Source: Clostridia bacterium
Lineage (GTDB): Bacteria > Bacillota_A > Clostridia > Oscillospirales > CAG-272
Assembly: GCA_017411885.1 (NCBI GenBank)
Contig: JAFQPF010000084.1
Location: 1-19,100 of the forward strand
Length of the DNA: 19,100 bases
Direction: 5' to 3'
A model generated the notes under the pieces. The model was not told the DNA's origin. It did not search any database and worked only from the letters and a program-made list of their open reading frames with translations. Position 1 is the stretch's first letter; every line of letters begins with the position of its first letter. Both the position numbers and the translations under genes were made by a program. Of the stretch, positions 1-6,880 are shown in pieces.

Positions 1-1
1 A

Positions 2-232
2 CCGGGCGAGCTGTTTTCTGATGAAAACTTAGCGCTTGCAAACAGGGCAATAGCCGCCTGCAAAAAAGCGAAGAAGTCGGTCGGAATAATGACCTTTGCG
101 ATCGATAAGGAAACGATGCAGCGCTATTTTGATATGGGCATAAATATGATAACCACCGGCGCAGATTTCGATTTTATCCTGCGCACAGCAAGAGAAAGCC
201 TTAAGACACTGAAAGAAATATTCGGTAAATAA
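2..232 (+). CDS. HpcH/HpaI-type aldolase, C-terminal part (5' end outside window)
   Basis: The reading frame is open from base 2 to a TAA at 230-232 and gives 76 residues starting PGELFSDENLAL and ending LKEIFGK. The pattern is a long helix with Lys-rich segment, then VGIMTF, then a Phe-Asp-Met-Gly turn, then MITTGADFDFILRTA. This is the end of the TIM barrel of the HpcH/HpaI (2-keto-3-deoxy acid aldolase/citrate lyase beta) family, in which the last strand reads as v..g.D...l. These enzymes cleave hydroxy keto acids to pyruvate plus an aldehyde using a divalent metal; the metal and catalytic Arg residues lie upstream of the window, so activity cannot be judged. A terminator follows directly, so it is the last gene of its own unit. 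It sits close to another acid-catabolism operon, which may be a functional link. Confidence 0.72.
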   Translation, partial: PGELFSDENLALANRAIAACKKAKKSVGIMTFAIDKETMQRYFDMGINMITTGADFDFILRTARESLKTLKEIFGK

Positions 233-236
233 GATA

Positions 237-267
237 AAAGCGTTAACGCTGACCGCGTTAACGCTTT
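237..267. terminator. Intrinsic terminator, probably bidirectional
   Basis: A perfect 13-base inverted repeat (arms 237-249 and 255-267, core GCGTTAACGC, loop TGACC) is followed by a T-run on the plus strand and preceded by an A-rich stretch that serves the minus strand. It lies between the convergent aldolase gene and the AraC gene ending at 277, and can end both transcripts. Confidence 0.88.
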
Positions 268-276
268 TTTATTCAA

Positions 277-1062
277 TTATCCCGAAATAAACTTATGCCT
301 GTATTCGCTCGGACTCATACCCGTATGAAGCCTGAACATTTTTGAAAAGTGGTATATGCTCTCATATCCTACCGCCTGTGCGATCTGCGTTATAAAATCG
401 TAATCGCTTTCAAGCATTGATTTTGCCTTTTGTATTCGCAGATCGTTAAGATACCTTATGGGCGAAACACCAAGCACACGCTTGAAGCTTTGCCTGAAGC
501 TCACCGTACTCATAGAGCAAAGAGAGGCTAACACCTCATTTGTAATATTGCTTTCATAATAGGTGTTTGAAATATAGTCGATCGCGGGAGCAAGCTCTTC
601 GAGCTTGCTTTTCGGCATATATGCTTTTTCCCTGCTTTTATATAGAAAAACAAGGCATTCGTATAACGCGCATATGCTCTTGGTACTGTAATACGGGCTC
701 TTTATATCAAGTAGCTTTTCTATTGCGAAAAAGCTTTTAATAATCAAGGAATTATCGCTTATTTCAAACGACAGTATATCATCATACTCTTTTAATGCTT
801 CAAACTCAATAAGTATACATTCACCGGCTTCAATGCACCGCCACGAATACGAAGCGCCTTTTGGCAGGATAACCGGGTGAAGGCTGTCCGACACTACCTT
901 TTTATTGTTAACGGTATAGACCGTTTTGCCGCTTTTCTTTAATACCAGAGCCCATCTTTCACGGTTGCTTCTGTGAATATCCGTGACAAAGCTCTGGTTA
1001 TACATTCTTAGCGCAGAAACGACCTTTGTCACAACAATATCCGAATCATAATTGACAAACAC
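277..1062 (-). CDS. AraC/XylS-family transcriptional regulator
   Basis: A 261-residue protein with a poorly conserved N-terminal sensing half (about 1-140, with a cupin-like HPVILPKGASYSW stretch at 62-73) and a C-terminal AraC DNA-binding domain (about 160-258). Both helix-turn-helix units are visible: LASLCSMSTVSFRQSFKRVLG near 178-198 and ITQIAQAVGYESIYHFSKMF near 224-243, followed by GMSPSEYR (248-255). The start is a GTG at 1060-1062, chosen because GAGGTGAT lies seven bases upstream. It is divergent from the six-gene operon beginning at 1198 and shares a 135-base control region with it, so it is most likely the activator of that operon and perhaps of itself. The ligand is unknown; the likely effector is the operon's substrate or an intermediate (inference). 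Confidence 0.93.
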   Translation of the reverse strand: MFVNYDSDIVVTKVVSALRMYNQSFVTDIHRSNRERWALVLKKSGKTVYTVNNKKVVSDSLHPVILPKGASYSWRCIEAGECILIEFEALKEYDDILSFEISDNSLIIKSFFAIEKLLDIKSPYYSTKSICALYECLVFLYKSREKAYMPKSKLEELAPAIDYISNTYYESNITNEVLASLCSMSTVSFRQSFKRVLGVSPIRYLNDLRIQKAKSMLESDYDFITQIAQAVGYESIYHFSKMFRLHTGMSPSEYRHKFISG

Positions 1063-1081
1063 AGATAATCACCTCATCGCT

Positions 1082-1110
1082 ATTATAGCACAAAATTCAG
1101 GCGTTGGCAA
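1082..1110 (-). promoter_or_regulatory. Sigma-A promoter of the AraC gene (extended -10)
   Basis: On the minus strand a -35 TTGCCA (1105-1110) is followed after exactly 17 bases by a perfect -10 TATAAT (1082-1087) with the TGTGC extension in front. This is a strong constitutive-looking promoter for the AraC gene starting at 1062. Confidence 0.85.
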
Positions 1111-1118
1111 CAATAATA

Positions 1119-1175
1119 TATCAAAATTGATAAATATATCATATTTGATATTTACTTCATTATCCTACTTTGATA
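1119..1175. promoter_or_regulatory. Candidate AraC operator repeats (TTGATA motif)
   Basis: The AT-rich spacer between the divergent genes carries TTGATA on the plus strand at 1127-1132, 1145-1150 and 1170-1175. It also carries the inverse, TATCAA at 1119-1124 and TATCAT at 1137-1142, so two of the copies are dyads (TATCAAAATTGATA and ATATCATATTTGATAT). Direct repeats of this sort next to the -35 region are usual for AraC-type activators. That the neighbouring regulator binds here is inference. Confidence 0.5.
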
Positions 1176-1179
1176 TACT
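1151..1179 (+). promoter_or_regulatory. Probable promoter of the six-gene operon
   Basis: The best match is a -35 TTTACT (1151-1156), 17 bases, then a -10 TATACT (1174-1179). It has no TG extension and a poor -35, fitting an activator-dependent promoter. Start of transcription would fall near 1186, inside the ribosome binding site AGGAGG (1185-1190), leaving an unusually short leader of about 12 bases. That makes the assignment tentative. Confidence 0.45.
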
Positions 1180-1197
1180 TGAACAGGAGGTGATAAT

Positions 1198-2013
1198 ATG
1201 CAAAAAATTTCCAAGCTTAATGCTCCTGCTCTTGCGGGCGTTATACGTGAAAAGAACGTACAATCCGCAATCGCAGAAATCAAGAACTGCAATTTTGACG
1301 GTGCGGATATGATAGACCTGCACTTGTCCTGCCTTGAAGAGCTGACGGAGGAAAATGTTAAAAGAATAGTTTCTTCTTCAAAGCTTCCGATACTTGCCCT
1401 TAATTATAACTGTAAATACGACTGGAGTCATGCGGGCTTTGACGAACAGGAAAGAACCGATTCCCTGCTTCTTGCCGCAAGGGCGGGGGCTGCAGGCATT
1501 GATATGCAGGGCTACAGCTTTGATCATAAATCCAAGGACGGATTTTTCGGGGAGGATAAATACTCCTTTACAAAAGGAAATCCAAAGGAGATAGTCACCG
1601 ATAGCGAAATTATTTCAAAGCAATGCGATTTTATAGAAAAGATACACCTTCAGGGTGCAGAGGTTTTATTGTCCTGCCATCCGGGAATAGCCATGAGCTG
1701 TGAGCAGGTTGTTGATCTTGCGCTGTTTCTTGAAAAGCGAAATCCCAACATTATCAAGATCGTTACCCGGGCAGACAACGAAGACGAGCTTATCGAAAGC
1801 ATAAAGACTATGTCGGTACTCAAGCGCGAGCTAAAAACACCGGTAAGCTATCATGCGGCAGGACCTGCCGGCTCGCTTTCAAGAATTATAAATCCGATCC
1901 TTGGCGGACAAATAATATTCTGCGTTGACAGATACTCAGAGTCAAGCACTATGGAGCAGCTTGACCTTAAGACGGTAAGAAGTATTATAGACAATATGAA
2001 AAAGCTTAAGTGA
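1198..2013 (+). CDS. Type I 3-dehydroquinate dehydratase-like enzyme (AroD fold), probably with a different substrate
   Basis: A 271-residue TIM-barrel protein. The type I dehydroquinase signature is recognisable: His in LLSCHPGIAM (H161), the Schiff-base Lys in IIKIVTRA (K187), the carboxylate-binding Arg in GSLSRIINP (R229), and a Gln in MEQLDL (Q254). Spacings are close to those of the enteric enzyme (H143, K170, R213, Q236). Residues that hold the ring hydroxyls differ: the usual ElR pair reads D40 and H42, and the Arg after the third strand seems replaced by Asn69. Known family members dehydrate 3-dehydroquinate to 3-dehydroshikimate. Here the company is catabolic and no other shikimate-pathway gene is present, so a related cyclic or linear keto acid is likely (inference). 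The start ATG follows a perfect AGGAGGTGAT site. It is first gene of the operon; the next start lies 11 bases after its stop. Confidence 0.72.
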   Translation: MQKISKLNAPALAGVIREKNVQSAIAEIKNCNFDGADMIDLHLSCLEELTEENVKRIVSSSKLPILALNYNCKYDWSHAGFDEQERTDSLLLAARAGAAGIDMQGYSFDHKSKDGFFGEDKYSFTKGNPKEIVTDSEIISKQCDFIEKIHLQGAEVLLSCHPGIAMSCEQVVDLALFLEKRNPNIIKIVTRADNEDELIESIKTMSVLKRELKTPVSYHAAGPAGSLSRIINPILGGQIIFCVDRYSESSTMEQLDLKTVRSIIDNMKKLK

Positions 2014-2024
2014 GGGCAATTATA

Positions 2025-3026
2025 ATGGAAAGAAAATTTATCAGCTTTACAGAGATCGGGAGGGCTGAACTGAAAAGCGAAGAGCTGCCCGAGATAAAGG
2101 ACAACGAGGTCCTTGCAAAAATGGAATATACCGTCGTAAGCGGCGGTACAGAATACGCTTGTCTTATGGGACTTAACAATACCTCGCAGAAATTTCCGAT
2201 GTCTTTAGGTTATTGCGGAGTCGGATATGCAATCGAGGTAGGAAAGGGAGTCAAAAGCATAAAATGCGGCGACAGAGTCCTTGTATATCACGGAATTCAC
2301 TCGGATTACAACATCCGCACCGAGGATGAGATAACAAAGGTCGAAAACGACGACGTTCCCTCTCTTGAGGCGGCATTTGTCATCATCGCGGCTATGGGGC
2401 TCGGCGGTGTACGTAAATTAGAGCTTGAGCTTGGCGAATCCGCTATGATCATGGGTCAGGGGCTTCTCGGTATCTTTGCAACCCAGTTCTGCCGCTTAAA
2501 CGGAGCAAATCCGGTAATAGCGGCAGACTTAAGCGAAGAAAGACGCAAACTTGCCTTAGAGCTTGGTGCAGATTATGCGTTTGATCCGTCAGACAAGGAT
2601 TTTGTAAGCAAGGTCAAAGAGATTACAAAAGGCAAAGGCATCAACGGCTGTGTCGAGGTGACCGGAGTATCTGCGGCTATGAAGCAGGCTCTTGAGTGTG
2701 CTTCTTGGCAGGGCAGGATCTCACTTCTCGGATGCACGAGGGTATCAGACTGCGGAATCGATTACTACACACAGGTGCACCGCCCCGGAATAAAGCTTAT
2801 AGGCGCGCACAATTTCGTTCGCCCGAAGCTTGAATCATATCCTCATCATTGGACACATCACGATGACTGCCGCGCGATACTTGATATGATCTCGGCTAAA
2901 AGAATCAAGGTAAGTCCGATAATTTCAAGGATATGCAAGCCCGAAGAAGCAGGTGCGGTTTACACAGAGCTATCTAGCAACCATACCATCTTCCCTATAG
3001 GCACGGTATTTGACTGGAGAGATTAA
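2025..3026 (+). CDS. MDR-superfamily dehydrogenase lacking the catalytic zinc ligands
   Basis: 333 residues with the medium-chain dehydrogenase layout: N-terminal GroES-like domain (about 1-130), Rossmann domain with GQGLLG (144-149) and an acidic strand end AADLSEERRK (166-175), then the C-terminal return to the catalytic domain. The places where zinc-type members carry Cys and His-Glu instead read SGGTEYA (39-45) and LGYCGVG (61-67), so a catalytic zinc is unlikely. Nor is the structural-zinc Cys lobe visible. It probably oxidises or reduces a hydroxyl of the pathway compound with NAD(P). The ATG at 2025 is preferred to an in-frame GTG at 2010 because GAGGG lies eight bases before it. It is followed after three bases by a Gfo/Idh/MocA gene, a pairing also known from fused two-domain oxidoreductases. 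Confidence 0.8.
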   Translation: MERKFISFTEIGRAELKSEELPEIKDNEVLAKMEYTVVSGGTEYACLMGLNNTSQKFPMSLGYCGVGYAIEVGKGVKSIKCGDRVLVYHGIHSDYNIRTEDEITKVENDDVPSLEAAFVIIAAMGLGGVRKLELELGESAMIMGQGLLGIFATQFCRLNGANPVIAADLSEERRKLALELGADYAFDPSDKDFVSKVKEITKGKGINGCVEVTGVSAAMKQALECASWQGRISLLGCTRVSDCGIDYYTQVHRPGIKLIGAHNFVRPKLESYPHHWTHHDDCRAILDMISAKRIKVSPIISRICKPEEAGAVYTELSSNHTIFPIGTVFDWRD

Positions 3027-3029
3027 GCT

Positions 3030-4043
3030 ATGAAAAAAATCAAGATCGGACAGATCGGTATAGGGCATAACCACGGCGAGGCGAAAATGTTGGCAGTGCG
3101 GAAATTTCCGGATCTGTTTGAGGTCGTGGGATATACCGAGGAAAACGAGCGCTGGATCGAAAAACGCGGCAATAACAAAGGATACGAGGGACTCCCTTGC
3201 ATGAGTGTGGAGGAAGTCATAGCAAAATCAGATGCGATCCTTGTAGAAAGCGACGTATGGGATCTGACAAAGTACGCAAAGATGTGCGTTGACGCGGGAA
3301 AGCATATACATATGGATAAGCCCGCAAGCGGAACGCTCAAGGAGTACAAATACGTGCTTGACACGGCAAAGGCAAAGAATTTAGCCGTTCAGCTCGGTTA
3401 TATGTACCGCTACAATCCCGCTGTACTTAAATGTCTTGAGCATATCAAAAACGGCGATCTTGGAGAGATTTATTCCATTAACGCGGAAATGAGTACCTTT
3501 CATCCCACCGAGTACAAAAAATGGCTGACCAACTTCGGCGGCGGCATTATGTATATTCTCGGAAGTCACCTTGTTGACCTCATAGTCTATATCCTGGGAG
3601 AGCCGAAGAAGATAACCTCTTTTCTGAAGCACACGGGGCTTGACGGCATTGACTTTGAGGATAATAATCTCGCTGTGCTTGAATACGATAAGGCTCTTGC
3701 GAGAATTTACGTTTCATCTGTAGAGGTCAACGGCTTCGGAAGACGTCAGCTTATGGTTTCCGGAAGTAAGGGAACGGTAAACATCTGTCCTCTTGAAAGA
3801 CCGATAACAATGAGCTATTCTGACACAGGCATTGCGGACAGAACCTACGAGGACCGAAAGATAATTATTCCTTTTGAAGACAATACCGCTGATGGCAGAT
3901 ACGATGAAATGATGAAAGATTTTTACGAATATATCACGGGAACCAAGCAAAATCCATTCACCTACGAGCACGATTATATGGTGCAAAGGGTGCTTGACAA
4001 AATCGTGGGAGGTATTCGCTTCAATGGCAAAAATATTGATTAA
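3030..4043 (+). CDS. Gfo/Idh/MocA-family oxidoreductase
   Basis: 337 residues. The N-terminal Rossmann fold has GQIGIGHNHG (7-16). The family signature Glu-Lys-Pro appears as MDKPASGT (95-102), giving the probable catalytic Lys97. YMYRYNP (124-130) and GGGIMYILGSHLVDL (170-184, with H180 and D183) are the typical second-domain motifs. Family members are NAD(P)-dependent dehydrogenases or dehydratases acting on sugars, inositols and sugar acids, so an oxidation at a ring or chain hydroxyl is expected; the substrate is not readable. The ATG at 3030 has GGAGAG upstream and begins three bases after the previous stop. Its last 20 bases overlap the start of the amidohydrolase gene, which suggests coupled translation. 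Confidence 0.9.
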   Translation: MKKIKIGQIGIGHNHGEAKMLAVRKFPDLFEVVGYTEENERWIEKRGNNKGYEGLPCMSVEEVIAKSDAILVESDVWDLTKYAKMCVDAGKHIHMDKPASGTLKEYKYVLDTAKAKNLAVQLGYMYRYNPAVLKCLEHIKNGDLGEIYSINAEMSTFHPTEYKKWLTNFGGGIMYILGSHLVDLIVYILGEPKKITSFLKHTGLDGIDFEDNNLAVLEYDKALARIYVSSVEVNGFGRRQLMVSGSKGTVNICPLERPITMSYSDTGIADRTYEDRKIIIPFEDNTADGRYDEMMKDFYEYITGTKQNPFTYEHDYMVQRVLDKIVGGIRFNGKNID

Positions 4044-5079
4044 AAACGGTCACGTCTGGGATGGAGACAAATTCTTTTATTCAGACGTTCTGACCAACGA
4101 CGGGCTTATATCATCGATCGCCCCCGATATTGATGAGTCTGCTGATTACGTATATGATGCAAGCGAAAAGGTCGTGTCTCCCGGGCTTGTTGATATTCAC
4201 ACTCATATGCTCGGCATATACGGAATAAACGCGGAGCTCAGCTGTATCCCATTCGGTGTAACTGCGGCGGCAGATGCCGGTTCAGTACCGGACAGCCTTG
4301 AAAAATACAATAATTTTCTTGTAAAAAATAAGGTTTTTGTATGCTGTGAAATCAAAAACAACAGAGTAATATATGAAAACACGGCAAGAGATATCGCCCA
4401 TTACAAGGATAAGGCAATAGGAATAAAGGTCTATTTCGATACTACTCTTACCGAGGTTTATGATATTTCACCGCTTGAAGAGATCGTAAATTACGCCCAT
4501 GAAAACGGTTTGATAGTTATGGTTCATTCATCAAACTCCCCGACAAGTATGGCAGAGATCGTGTCGGCATTAAAGCCCGGCGATATACTGACTCATACCT
4601 TTCACCCGGGTAAAAATAATGCCTCTGAAGATTGTTTCGAGTGCTTAAGATTGGCAAAGAAAAAGGGCGTTATTACAGATGCCGGCTTTGCCGGAAACGT
4701 TCACACGGATTTCAGTATATTTAATCAGGCAATTTCAAGCGGATGCATCCCCGACACGATAAGCACCGATATAACAAGATTCAGCGCCTACAAGCGCGGC
4801 GGACGATACGGAATGACCATGTGCATGAGCATTGCAAAAAAGCTCGGTATGAATGAAGAGGATATTTTCCGTTGCGTAACCTCTTCCCCCGCAAAAGCGC
4901 TGGGCAAAAATGATGAATGGGGCAGCTTATCCCCCGGCAGGTGTGCAGATATTTCGGTATTTGATTATTCGGGCGAGCCGTTTTCACTTACCGATAAAGC
5001 AGGAAACACGGTAAGTGATAGCTTCAGCTACAACTGTGTTCTCTGTGTATCAAGCGGCGAAATAGTTTTCAGAAAATAA
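4024..5079 (+). CDS. Metal-dependent amidohydrolase, COG3964 type (deacetylase/acyl-ester hydrolase-like)
   Basis: 351 residues of the amidohydrolase superfamily. Metal-ligand candidates occur in order: HTH (H59, H61) after SPGLVDI, Lys135 in GIKVYFD (likely carboxylated bridge), His168 in VMVHSSNSP, His191 in LTHTFHP, and Asp249 in ISTDITRF. The pattern is that of the COG3964 group, often mislabelled dihydroorotase, which includes the Atu3266 and EF_0837 proteins; the former hydrolyses an acetylated alpha-hydroxy acid. A role in removing an acyl or acetyl group from the pathway substrate is inferred. The ATG at 4024 is chosen over an in-frame TTG at 3994 because GGGAGG lies in front of it and the protein then starts at the family's usual first strand, MAKILIKNGHV. 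It is the fourth gene of the operon. Confidence 0.85.
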   Translation: MAKILIKNGHVWDGDKFFYSDVLTNDGLISSIAPDIDESADYVYDASEKVVSPGLVDIHTHMLGIYGINAELSCIPFGVTAAADAGSVPDSLEKYNNFLVKNKVFVCCEIKNNRVIYENTARDIAHYKDKAIGIKVYFDTTLTEVYDISPLEEIVNYAHENGLIVMVHSSNSPTSMAEIVSALKPGDILTHTFHPGKNNASEDCFECLRLAKKKGVITDAGFAGNVHTDFSIFNQAISSGCIPDTISTDITRFSAYKRGGRYGMTMCMSIAKKLGMNEEDIFRCVTSSPAKALGKNDEWGSLSPGRCADISVFDYSGEPFSLTDKAGNTVSDSFSYNCVLCVSSGEIVFRK

Positions 5080-5101
5080 AGCTTTTAAGGAGATAAAGAT
5101 A

Positions 5102-5866
5102 ATGAATAAAGTAGCATTTATAACAGGTGCGGGCGGTTATATCGGCAGTGAGACTGCGCTCACTCTCGCGCGTGACGGTATAAAGGTCGCAGTATGTGAC
5201 ATTAATGAGCTTATGGTTAAAAAAACGGTTGACAGAATAACCGGGGAGGGCGGTATCGCCAAAGGGTATGTTTTTGACGTCACAGATTCAAAAAGCGTTG
5301 ATGAAACGGTTGAAAGGATCGTTTCCGACTTCGGCAGACTCGATATAATGGTACATATCGCAGGCGGAAGCGCGCGTATAGCAGGAAAAGAAGCGAGATA
5401 CGTTCCGCTTGTCGAGCAGGAGGACTATGTAATAGACACCGTATTAAAGATCAATCTTTACGGCGCATTTTGGGCAAGCCGTGCCGCCGCAAGGGTTATG
5501 ATAAAGCAGGGCGAGGGAGGCAGAATAATAAACTTCTCCTCTGCTGTAGGTCTTAACGGGCTTGCCTCTTGCTGTGATTACGCCGCATCAAAGGGCGGAG
5601 TTATATCGCTTACAAAGGCACTCGCAAAGGAGCTTGGTCAGTATAAGATCACGGTAAATTCGGTAGCGCCCGGTATAGTTATGCGTCCCGAAGAGGACGG
5701 CGGCTCAGACAGAGCGCTTAAAACCAATCTTCTCGGCGAAAAATGCGAAGCATCCGACATCGCAAACCTTGTTGAATTTCTCGCGTCCGACAAGGCTCGC
5801 TTTATTACCGGTCAGACCTACGTATGCGACGGCGGCAGGACTCTTTCAATGAAAGGAACAGATTAA
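5102..5866 (+). CDS. Classical short-chain dehydrogenase/reductase
   Basis: 254 residues with every classical SDR landmark: cofactor loop TGAGGYIG (8-15), acidic residue Asp33 after the second strand in AVCDIN, which favours NAD(H) over NADP(H), HIAGG (85-89) in place of NNAG, N118 in KINLYG, the Ser pair in NFSS (S146/S147), Y160 and K164 in CCDYAASKGG, and the C-terminal TGQTYVCDGG. The reaction is reversible oxidation of a secondary alcohol. AAGGAG lies nine bases before the ATG; the gap to the amidohydrolase is 22 bases, and the next gene follows one base after the stop. Of the operon's redox enzymes it has the most complete set of catalytic motifs. Confidence 0.92.
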   Translation: MNKVAFITGAGGYIGSETALTLARDGIKVAVCDINELMVKKTVDRITGEGGIAKGYVFDVTDSKSVDETVERIVSDFGRLDIMVHIAGGSARIAGKEARYVPLVEQEDYVIDTVLKINLYGAFWASRAAARVMIKQGEGGRIINFSSAVGLNGLASCCDYAASKGGVISLTKALAKELGQYKITVNSVAPGIVMRPEEDGGSDRALKTNLLGEKCEASDIANLVEFLASDKARFITGQTYVCDGGRTLSMKGTD

Positions 5867-5867
5867 A

Positions 5868-6848
5868 ATGAAGGCTATGCTTGTTGATGAAAACAAAAAT
5901 CTCGTATGGAGTGAGGTTGACCATCCTTCTGTAAACGACGACGAGGTTTTGGTAAAAATTTATGCCGCGGCACTTAACCGCGCCGATCTGTTGCAAAGAG
6001 AGGGCAAATACCCTTCTCCTCCCGGTTGCCCCGAATGGATGGGACTTGAGATCTCAGGCGTCATTGAAAGTGTCGGCAAAAAGGTCACGAAATGGGCTGT
6101 CGGTGACAAAGTATGCGCGCTCCTCGGCGGAGGAGGCTACGCCGAGTACGTCAGTGTTAAGGAAGATATGCTTATGCCGATACCGAAGGGACTTAGCTTT
6201 GAAGAAGCGTCCGCGCTTCCTGAAGCCTATGCAACCTCGTATCTGAACTTATTCATAGAGGGACATCTTGAGGCTGGACAGACCGCCTTTATCCCCGCAG
6301 GGGCAAGCGGGCTTGCATCTGTCGCAATCCCCCTGGCAAAAGCCTTTGGCGCAAGGGTTATAACCTCGGTTTTATCAGATGATATCGCTGAAAAAATAAA
6401 GCCGCTCGGTGCTGATATTATAATCAACTCAAGCACCGAATCGGTTGAAAAATTACTGAAAGCAGAGGAAGAAAGAGGCACTCCCGTAAACGTTTCGATG
6501 GACTGTCTTTCGGGAGAAACACTCGGAAAGAGTCTGCCGTATATGGCAAAGGGCGGATATTGGATAGTAATCTCAACTCTTGCAGGAATCGAAACAACAG
6601 TATTGTTAAGACCGCTTCTCACAAAAGGCTTACATCTTGTCGGAAGTATGCTTCGAAACAGAACACCCGAGTTTAAGTCGTATATTCTATCAGAGCTTGT
6701 TAAAAACGTGTGGCCAAAGATAGAAAACTGTGAGATAAAGCCCTCCATTTATAAAATTCTGCCGATAGAAAAGGCAGAAGATGCACACCGTATTCTTCAA
6801 AACGGCGAAAACATAGGCAAGGTAGTACTTAAAATTTGCGATAAGTAA
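5868..6848 (+). CDS. PIG3-like NAD(P)H:quinone oxidoreductase (zinc-less MDR)
   Basis: 326 residues. NRADLLQREGKYPSPPG (37-53) followed by MGLEISGVIESVG is the signature of the PIG3/quinone oxidoreductase branch of the MDR family, which lacks catalytic zinc. The nucleotide-binding loop reads PAGASGLASVAIPLAKAFGARV, slightly changed from the usual GGASGVG form. Members reduce quinones or enones with NADPH. In an operon with a dehydratase-like enzyme, an enone or enoyl intermediate would be a sensible substrate (inference). The gene begins one base after the SDR stop, is last in the operon, and runs directly into a terminator. Confidence 0.85.
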   Translation: MKAMLVDENKNLVWSEVDHPSVNDDEVLVKIYAAALNRADLLQREGKYPSPPGCPEWMGLEISGVIESVGKKVTKWAVGDKVCALLGGGGYAEYVSVKEDMLMPIPKGLSFEEASALPEAYATSYLNLFIEGHLEAGQTAFIPAGASGLASVAIPLAKAFGARVITSVLSDDIAEKIKPLGADIIINSSTESVEKLLKAEEERGTPVNVSMDCLSGETLGKSLPYMAKGGYWIVISTLAGIETTVLLRPLLTKGLHLVGSMLRNRTPEFKSYILSELVKNVWPKIENCEIKPSIYKILPIEKAEDAHRILQNGENIGKVVLKICDK

Positions 6849-6852
6849 AAGC

Positions 6853-6880
6853 AAAACAGCACCCCAACCGGTGCTGTTTT
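6853..6880. terminator. Intrinsic terminator shared by convergent genes
   Basis: An 11-base stem (6853-6863 with 6870-6880; AACAGCACC against GGTGCTGTT) and a six-base loop, with a T-run after it on the plus strand and A-rich sequence before it. It ends the six-gene operon and, read from the other side, the AraC gene whose stop codon is at 6881-6883. Confidence 0.88.

Noticed and set aside
1063..1197. Riboswitch or small RNA in the divergent spacer
   Set aside because: The spacer is AT-rich with short dyads only, better read as operators and promoters.
2010..2024. GTG at 2010 as start of the MDR gene
   Set aside because: The ATG at 2025 has GAGGG at proper distance; the GTG overlaps the previous stop and has no site of its own.
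3994..4023. TTG at 3994 as start of the amidohydrolase
   Set aside because: It would add ten residues unlike the family's start; the ATG at 4024 has GGGAGG before it.
6227..6748. Minus-strand open frame of 173 codons
   Set aside because: Antisense to the quinone oxidoreductase gene, no start signal and no motif.
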